A stretch of DNA of 64,000 nucleotides, taken from the IMG/VR virus record IMGVR_UViG_3300045119_000370, positions 1-64,000 of that record; one strand, given 5' to 3'. Made by a program: the position numbers and the translations under genes. The notes under the pieces were generated by a model, which saw only the letters and a program-made list of their open reading frames with translations, did not search any database and was not told where the DNA came from. Numbering within the stretch: position 1 is the first letter of the stretch; each line of letters starts with the position of its first letter. Source of the DNA: a virus. Shown here piece after piece: positions 60,146-64,000 of the stretch.

Positions 60146-60490
60146 GTGTGGATTTGTTTCAACGATGCGTTCGTCTCGGCGGTTGCCGATCCGACCATGC
60201 CGGGCATGCTCAAGGTGCGCGCGCGCAAACGTGAACACCTTGAGAAGCTCTTCCCGGGCGTCAAGATTCAAGGCTCAGCCCGCACCGACTACGGTTGGCG
60301 GGTGATCGTCCCCAAGCGGGAGTTCATCACGCTCGTGACTGAGCGCATCCGTGGTATCGAGTACGACAACTTCAAGGACAGTGTGCTTGACGAGCGGCTG
60401 CACGAACTGTACGCCGATTTTTGGACGCTGCACTGGGAGTACCAGCACGGATGGCGAAAACCAAAGGAAGTGACCGTCAGCTATGGCTGA
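60146..60490 (+). CDS. Conserved phage protein MWICFNDAFVS
   Basis: A 114-residue protein: MWICFNDAFVSAVADPTMPG, VRARKREHLEKLFPG, DYGWRVIVPKREF and IEYDNFKDSVLDERLHELYA. This whole pattern is a widespread phage/plasmid family of unknown function in alphaproteobacteria. GTG start behind AAAGGAGATCACC. Confidence 0.7.
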   Translation: MWICFNDAFVSAVADPTMPGMLKVRARKREHLEKLFPGVKIQGSARTDYGWRVIVPKREFITLVTERIRGIEYDNFKDSVLDERLHELYADFWTLHWEYQHGWRKPKEVTVSYG

Positions 60491-60493
60491 GAC

Positions 60494-60523
60494 TTGTAAT
60501 CCCTTCTCCTTTGCATCATATAA
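60494..60523 (+). promoter_or_regulatory. Early promoter
   Basis: TTGTAA, 18 bases, ATATAA. The dyad-like CTTTGCATCATATAAAG (60509-60525) overlaps the -10. The leader GAAGGGAACGAGACC follows. Confidence 0.55.
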
Positions 60524-60567
60524 AGCGTGGCGGCAACATAACCGCCATGCTAGAAGGGAACGAGACC

Positions 60568-61062
60568 ATGAACACCAAGATCGAATTCGAGCGCGCGCAG
60601 ATCACCAACCCGCTCGACATCGCCGCCTTCACCTTTTCCGGTAAGGCGATTTTCACGCTGGTCGGCAAGTCCGGTCGCTACACTTACAAGGTGACCAAGG
60701 CCGACGACGGCCCGGTCTATTTCGTGTCGCTGTTCACCGGTACCGACAACGCCGACAAGTACGCCTACGAGTACGTCGGCGTCGTCCGCACTTACGACAA
60801 CGTCGACATCAAGGTGTGGGAGTTCGGACAGACCAGCAAGTCCAAGATCACGCCGGCTGACCCAAAGTGGGGCAAGGCGATCACGGGCTTCGCGTGGTTG
60901 CTGAAGGAGATCAAGAAGGCTCAGACGCTGGAGCCACACACTCTCGGTCAGGTCGAGTTCTGGCACGAGGGGCGCTGTGGACGGTGTGGCGCGCGGCTGA
61001 CCGTGCCGGCGAGCATTGCTCGCGGGTTGGGGCCAGAGTGCACCAAGCTGGGAGCTAAGTAG
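60568..61062 (+). CDS. DUF6011-type zinc protein
   Basis: A 164-residue protein. The C-terminus HEGRCGRCGARLTVPASIAR ending GLGPECTKLGAK holds the CxxC...C zinc motif of DUF6011-like domains. The N-terminal part is beta-rich (AFTFSGKAIFTLVGKSGRYT). Role unknown; expressed as a single gene between a promoter and a terminator. Confidence 0.68.
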   Translation: MNTKIEFERAQITNPLDIAAFTFSGKAIFTLVGKSGRYTYKVTKADDGPVYFVSLFTGTDNADKYAYEYVGVVRTYDNVDIKVWEFGQTSKSKITPADPKWGKAITGFAWLLKEIKKAQTLEPHTLGQVEFWHEGRCGRCGARLTVPASIARGLGPECTKLGAK

Positions 61063-61132
61063 AACGACGCGGGGCCGCTGACAGTCGGCCATTCCAGTTC
61101 ATCAAGTGTCGCTTCACCTGACCGCGTCGTGG

Positions 61133-61166
61133 GAGGCCCCTAGCGTCGGAGGGGCCTCTTTCGTTT
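61133..61166 (+). terminator. Terminator of the right early block
   Basis: GAGGCCCCT-AGCGTCGG-AGGGGCCTC followed by TTTCGTTT. It runs up to the convergent stop codon of the next, opposite-strand gene. Confidence 0.82.
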
Positions 61167-61617
61167 AGACGATGGTGATCTCGTTCGAGGTCGACTCTTC
61201 TGAGCCGATTGAGTTGGTGGCGGTTAAGACGCAGAGTGCTTGCTTGCCGACATCGGCAGGGGTGACCGTGTAGTTCGCACCGTCACCGGATACGTCGTCG
61301 CCATCCAGCTGCCATTGATAAGCGTAGGTGCCGGTCCCCATGGCGTTCCAGTTGCCCATCGTGCAGTTGAGGGTCTGGCCGCTCTGCGAGACGTAGGGCG
61401 CGTCCACGACGGTGGGCGGCTCGGTGGGTTCTGGTTCTGGTGGGGCTGTGTCGTCGCCAGTAATCGGCACCACGATCTCGCTGCCGTCGCCCATCTTGAT
61501 GACGACCTGCGAGTTGGGCGGGGCTTCCGGGTCGAAGCCTTCGTCGTTGGGATATGCGATGCGCAGGACGCGCCGTTCTTGTCCCTGCCAAGTGACCGTC
61601 AAAGGCGTGGTGGGCAT
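61165..61617 (-). CDS. Ig-like domain protein with shared RPA/QVVIK domain
   Basis: A 150-residue protein with two parts: residues 1-55 contain VLRIAYPNDEGFDPEAPPNS and QVVIKMGDGSEIVVPI, related to a domain in the next two genes; a Pro/Glu linker; then an Ig-like domain (GTYAYQWQLDGDDVSG; LCVLTATNSIGS) of the type found on phage heads and appendages. Could be a decoration that binds glycans. Its ribosome site is inside a hairpin. Confidence 0.68.
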   Translation of the reverse strand: MPTTPLTVTWQGQERRVLRIAYPNDEGFDPEAPPNSQVVIKMGDGSEIVVPITGDDTAPPEPEPTEPPTVVDAPYVSQSGQTLNCTMGNWNAMGTGTYAYQWQLDGDDVSGDGANYTVTPADVGKQALCVLTATNSIGSEESTSNEITIV

Positions 61618-61624
61618 GGTGTTG

Positions 61625-61649
61625 TCCTCCTGCTGGTGAGGCAGGAGGA
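61625..61649 (-). promoter_or_regulatory. Hairpin sequestering the ribosome site of the Ig-like gene
   Basis: Nine-base-pair stem TCCTCCTGC/GCAGGAGGA with a 7-base loop. In the mRNA the 3' arm is GCAGGAGGA, the Shine-Dalgarno sequence eight bases before ATG, so translation should depend on opening the stem. Confidence 0.65.
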
Positions 61650-61698
61650 TAGCAAGGCCCCCGTTGTAAGGCGAGGGCCTGTCGTTTCAGCTGTTGGT

Positions 61699-62118
61699 TC
61701 AGCCGTTGGCGCGGGCTTCGGCCCGCTCGCGGTCGCGTTCGCGCTTCGTTGGCCGCAGCCGGGGCACCTGACGAGACGGCTTTTCGTCGAAGTTGCCGCT
61801 GATGCTTCCGACCGTCGATCCACCGCGTGGATCGCTCTTCATGACTGCTTCGGGATCGTCGCCCGGCTCGCGCGGCGGGATACCGGGAGCACCAGTGCCG
61901 GCGGACATGTTGTTGGTGCTCTGCGGGTCATTGAGGTGCGGGTGACCACGCAGCACGACGTCGCCGATATCTTCGCGACGAACTACCCGCTCTTCACCGC
62001 CGCCACCTTTGATGATGACCTGCTCGCCGGCTTCCGGGTCATGGTTGAAACCCTTGTCGCCGCCGTGTGCCGGTCGGACGATTTGGTAGCCTGCATACTG
62101 CGGTTCGGTGTTATTCAT
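61699..62118 (-). CDS. Protein with shared RPA/QVIIK domain
   Basis: A 139-residue protein: YAGYQIVRPAHGGDKGFNHD and QVIIKGGGGEERVVRREDI form the shared domain; the rest is Pro/Gly/Arg-rich and ends with a basic run. GGAGAACCCC precedes ATG 62118; the longer frame start is rejected. Function unknown, but its domain links it to its two neighbours. Confidence 0.6.
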   Translation of the reverse strand: MNNTEPQYAGYQIVRPAHGGDKGFNHDPEAGEQVIIKGGGGEERVVRREDIGDVVLRGHPHLNDPQSTNNMSAGTGAPGIPPREPGDDPEAVMKSDPRGGSTVGSISGNFDEKPSRQVPRLRPTKRERDRERAEARANG

Positions 62119-62160
62119 GGGGTTCTCCACTTGAGAATAGATCAAAGGGGAACGCGGTTA

Positions 62161-62334
62161 CTACGCAGACTCACCGGACTGGACTTCGCTCTTGGAGACG
62201 GTCTTCTCCTTGCCATCGCTGCCCTTGATGACGACCTGATCACCCTTGGCGGCGTCGAAGCCTTGATCGCCCTGCTTGGCGGGACGAACGATCTGCACGT
62301 CCTGTCCCTGATACTTACCTTTATTCTGGGTCAT
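62161..62334 (-). CDS. Internal-start product: single RPA/QVVIK domain
   Basis: Same frame as the C-terminus of the MazG-like gene. ATG 62334 has GGAGG with an eight-base spacer, so a free 57-residue domain (MTQNKGKYQGQDVQIVRPAK onward) may be made besides the fusion. The sequence DQVVIKGSDGKEKTVSKSEV is the shared block. Confidence 0.5.
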   Translation of the reverse strand: MTQNKGKYQGQDVQIVRPAKQGDQGFDAAKGDQVVIKGSDGKEKTVSKSEVQSGESA

Positions 62335-62808
62335 TGGAAAGACCTCCGCTGATCGGCCCGGATGGGCCGGGGCATCTTCAACGGTCGAGGTTGCGGATTT
62401 GTTCCGATAGAACCTACCGTCGGCTGTCCAGCGTAATGTACCGTTACGCTGAGCTTTAGTTAAACGCTTGATCTTGCCATCAGCAGCGGTCAGTAACTCG
62501 TCGTCGAATGTCGCCGAGAGACGTTGGGTAAAGCGTTGCAAGAGAGCGGTGTCGGCCAGTTCTCCAATGATCTCGGACTGGTTGGCGACTACGCTGTCGT
62601 TGAAGCCGACCTCTGGATGTTTCTCATGCTCGTTCTTCAGGGCATCATGGATCGATACAGATATGTCAGCTGGCGACGCGCCGCACGCCAGACACAGTTC
62701 GACGGTCTCTTCCAACAGGCGCAGTGCGATGGCACGTGACTCGGGTATCGGCAGTTTGGCGAGGGCGTAGATTTGAATCAGATCGTCTACTAAGTCGTCG
62801 ATACGCAT
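62161..62808 (-). CDS. MazG-like nucleotide pyrophosphohydrolase with C-terminal RPA/QVVIK domain
   Basis: A 215-residue protein. Residues 20-45 hold RAIALRLLEETVELCLACGA and about 85 holds IIGELADTALL: the E-E-x-x-E and E-x-x-D metal-binding pattern of MazG/all-alpha NTP pyrophosphatases, often used by phages to clean nucleotide or ppGpp pools. Residues 158-215 are the extra shared domain. Start 62808 follows GGAGATCAGCC. Fusion of these parts is unusual. Confidence 0.68.
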   Translation of the reverse strand: MRIDDLVDDLIQIYALAKLPIPESRAIALRLLEETVELCLACGASPADISVSIHDALKNEHEKHPEVGFNDSVVANQSEIIGELADTALLQRFTQRLSATFDDELLTAADGKIKRLTKAQRNGTLRWTADGRFYRNKSATSTVEDAPAHPGRSAEVFPMTQNKGKYQGQDVQIVRPAKQGDQGFDAAKGDQVVIKGSDGKEKTVSKSEVQSGESA

Positions 62809-62830
62809 GGCTGATCTCCGGTGCATGCAC

Positions 62831-62859
62831 TTGATTTGACGGGGCGTCGCTCATATGTA
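62831..62859 (+). promoter_or_regulatory. Early promoter
   Basis: TTGATT, 17 bases, TATGTA, followed by TGATGTAAAGGAAGGGG; the partial dyad ATATGTATGATGTAAAG overlaps the -10. Confidence 0.58.
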
Positions 62860-62883
62860 TGATGTAAAGGAAGGGGAAAGACA

Positions 62884-63120
62884 ATGACCATTTACGGAAA
62901 AGACCCACGCGAGACCGAGTACGTTGGGAACCCTCACGAATTCACCGTCGCCTCCGACAAGGACGGTTTTTACTTGGTCAACGAGTTCGACGAGGAAGCA
63001 CAGGACGGCGTCCGCTTTCTCACCCACGACACCGCTCGTGGCATGATACACTGGTTGATCGATAACTGGGAGCCAAGAGACCCGCCCGGCTGGGAAGGTG
63101 GTTTCGCCAAGAACCACTAA
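62884..63120 (+). CDS. Small early protein, 78 aa
   Basis: MTIYGKDPRETEYVGNPHEF onward, acidic, with FTVASDKDGFYLVNEFDEEA and a Trp-rich end. GGAAGGGGAAAGACA is the leader. Function unknown. Confidence 0.58.
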   Translation: MTIYGKDPRETEYVGNPHEFTVASDKDGFYLVNEFDEEAQDGVRFLTHDTARGMIHWLIDNWEPRDPPGWEGGFAKNH

Positions 63121-63132
63121 TCGCTTTAGCTC

Positions 63133-63161
63133 TTGTAAAGTAGCCCGGTTTCTCCTATATC
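63133..63161 (+). promoter_or_regulatory. Early promoter
   Basis: TTGTAA, 17 bases, TATATC; the dyad CTTTAGCTCTTGTAAAG (63124-63140) covers the -35. Followed by AGGAAGGAAGGGAACC. Confidence 0.7.
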
Positions 63162-63191
63162 AGGGGTGTAGGAAGGAAGGGAACCAAGACC

Positions 63192-63272
63192 ATGAAACGC
63201 CTTCTCTTGAAATGGCTGAAAGCCGTTATCCGTTACTTCTCCCTCGAAACCAAAGAAGACAAGGAGGTGTAA
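63192..63272 (+). CDS. Tiny amphipathic protein, 26 aa
   Basis: MKRLLLKWLKAVIRYFSLET then KEDKEV: a basic amphipathic helix, behind the early leader GAAGGGAACCAAGACC. Its end contains AAGGAGGT, the ribosome site for the next gene, so it may also act as a leader peptide. Confidence 0.5.
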   Translation: MKRLLLKWLKAVIRYFSLETKEDKEV

Positions 63273-63273
63273 G

Positions 63274-63480
63274 GTGACCAAGGCCCTGATGGCGGTGGAC
63301 TTTCTCGCTCCACGAGAAGCTCCCCGCCCGGCCATGAACCCGGCCTCCGTGATCTGGCCGGAATGGCCACGCGAGGGCGTCGCCCGGGTCTTCGCCATGG
63401 AGACGGCGAAGGGCCGGAAGTGGCGGAACGACCAGCCGGTCGTCATACTGAACAAGGATTGGAAGGGACCAAGACCATGA
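63274..63480 (+). CDS. Small early protein, 68 aa
   Basis: Pro/Ala/Trp-rich (MTKALMAVDFLAPREAPRPA; WPEWPREGVARVFAM). GTG start after AAGGAGGTGTAAG. Overlaps the next start. Function unknown. Confidence 0.52.
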   Translation: MTKALMAVDFLAPREAPRPAMNPASVIWPEWPREGVARVFAMETAKGRKWRNDQPVVILNKDWKGPRP

Positions 63481-63728
63481 CCAAGAGAACCAGAAAATTC
63501 GATAGCGAAGAGGGCGAGCGCACTGCGCAGGCTTTATTCACTTTCATGGGCAAGGTGCGCTTGTACAACGCTGAGGCGCGCGCCGCCGCCATTCGCATCA
63601 TCGAGGCCGAGGCGAAGAACGAATCCGATCCGGTCGAGAAGAAGTTTTTCGAGACCGCCGTCGAGTTCATCAAGAACGTCGGCGACAAGCATGATCAGGT
63701 CATGCGAGAGACTTACGAAAACATTTAG
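63477..63728 (+). CDS. Helical early protein, 83 aa
   Basis: Helical (ALFTFMGKVRLYNAEARAAA; FFETAVEFIKNVGDKHDQVM). GAAGGGACCAAGACC before ATG fixes the start. Similar in style to the helical gene at 23523. Function unknown. Confidence 0.62.
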   Translation: MTKRTRKFDSEEGERTAQALFTFMGKVRLYNAEARAAAIRIIEAEAKNESDPVEKKFFETAVEFIKNVGDKHDQVMRETYENI

Positions 63729-63730
63729 GT

Positions 63731-63872
63731 ACCGGAGGAGGGTTACTAATCGACAGCCGCAGTGGCAACGGGTCAACGTCAAGGCCCCAATGGGTAACCG
63801 TGGGTGTCCCCAGTCGGAATCAAGGGCGTGCTCTGGCCTCCTCCCCCGCTTTAAGGCGGGTAGTCATTTACC
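63731..63872 (+). ncRNA. Structured RNA, IS200/IS605 right-end or TnpB guide-RNA-like
   Basis: Non-coding. A long-range helix GGAGGAGG (63734-63741) with CCTCCTCC (63837-63844) closes the region; GGTTAC pairs with GTAACC inside; and the 3' end has CCCGC-TTTAAG-GCGGG then TAGTCATTTACC. The series GTCGGAATC, C-rich stem, TTTAAG loop, GGG-TAGTCA resembles IS200/IS605-type right ends, which form the scaffold of TnpB guide RNA. No transposase or TnpB is present in the window; what follows (CAGCGAAGCGCGTCAAGC) would be the guide. Confidence 0.42.
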
Positions 63873-63917
63873 AGCGAAGCGCGTCAAGCCACTTTAACAC
63901 TGACAGGAGCAACGATC

Positions 63918-64000
63918 ATGAGCGTGAACACGAGAACGGTCGAGCAGTGGAAGCAGGTGCTAGGACGATTGCCGTCGCCGGAAGGGACGCCAGTCGAGCA
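63918..64000 (+). CDS. Gene start, 3'-partial
   Basis: MSVNTRTVEQWKQVLGRLPS onward, cut by the window end. GACAGGAGCAACGATC precedes ATG. Too short to assign; it shows no IscB or TnpB N-terminus. Confidence 0.5.
   Translation, partial: MSVNTRTVEQWKQVLGRLPSPEGTPVE

Noticed and set aside
63193-63273. The 26-residue gene as a pure leader peptide
   Set aside because: It has the full early leader and a sensible amphipathic helix, so it is kept as a gene; the leader role is only noted.
1-64000. CRISPR arrays, tRNA genes, insertion sequences with transposase, attachment sites
   Set aside because: No regular direct repeats with spacers, no cloverleaf, no transposase or integrase and no long terminal repeats were seen by eye.

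Overview
The window is a segment of a GC-rich, tailed (siphovirus-like) bacteriophage or prophage genome. It carries an almost complete virion module: Mu gpF-type minor head protein, XkdF-type prohead protease, scaffold, DUF2190-type decoration protein, HK97-fold major capsid, neck proteins, tail tube, frameshifted tail chaperone, tape measure, DUF1833 protein, NlpC/P60 peptidase, J-like tip and collar-domain fibre. Terminase, a clear portal, integrase, DNA polymerase and recognisable lysis genes are not seen, so both ends of the phage lie outside. The host is probably an alphaproteobacterium, perhaps Rhizobiales. This is inferred from GC content, a PEP-CTERM protein with a PIPAALPLFATAVGG-type tail, a DUF3309 membrane peptide and sigma70-like promoters; it is not proven.

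Layout. 1-13.7 kb (+): two tandem ADP-ribosyltransferases and a third protein with the same N-terminal motif, then fibre/appendage genes (three copies of a histidine-rich fibre unit and a 1639-residue protein with three LamG-like domains and many 20-residue repeats), a connector-like protein and a first GT8-like glycosyltransferase, closed by a strong terminator. 13.8-22.5 kb (+): a tightly overlapping cassette of glycosyltransferases (GT8-like, another GT-A, GT9-like, KpsC-like), four methyltransferase-like proteins including FkbM, a 2-oxoglutarate oxygenase and a transglutaminase-like protein. 22.4-23.8 kb (-): small early-type genes. 23.9-24.35 kb: a promoter followed by about 400 bases of highly structured non-coding sequence resembling an IscB/HEARO omega RNA, with no nuclease gene nearby. 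24.4-48.3 kb (+): head and tail morphogenesis, beginning with a few accessory genes. 48.7-49.5 kb: an autonomous PEP-CTERM gene. 49.5-55.3 kb (-) and 55.5-61.1 kb (+): two divergent early gene blocks fired from back-to-back promoters at 55.35-55.45 kb; they include a Tpt1/ART-like enzyme, a Ycf46-like AAA+ ATPase with partner proteins and an RSH-type HD hydrolase. 61.2-62.8 kb (-): an Ig-like protein, a small-domain protein and a MazG-like protein that share a short domain. 62.9-64 kb (+): small early genes, a second structured RNA candidate with an IS200/IS605 right-end look, and the start of a gene that runs off the window.

The early genes look like one regulon. Nearly every promoter has TTGtAA or TTGAAA, a 17-base spacer and a TATATG-like -10, overlapped by a 17-base dyad close to CTTTACATCTTGTAAAG. 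Most of their genes start with the leader GAAGGGACCAAGACC before ATG. The late genes are long, overlapping (ATGA-type) operons broken only by a few hairpins. The most unusual items are the two solitary guide-RNA-like loci, the ChaB/2H-phosphoesterase/protease fusion, the PEP-CTERM cargo gene, the glycan cassette inside the late region and the early-promoter dyad.
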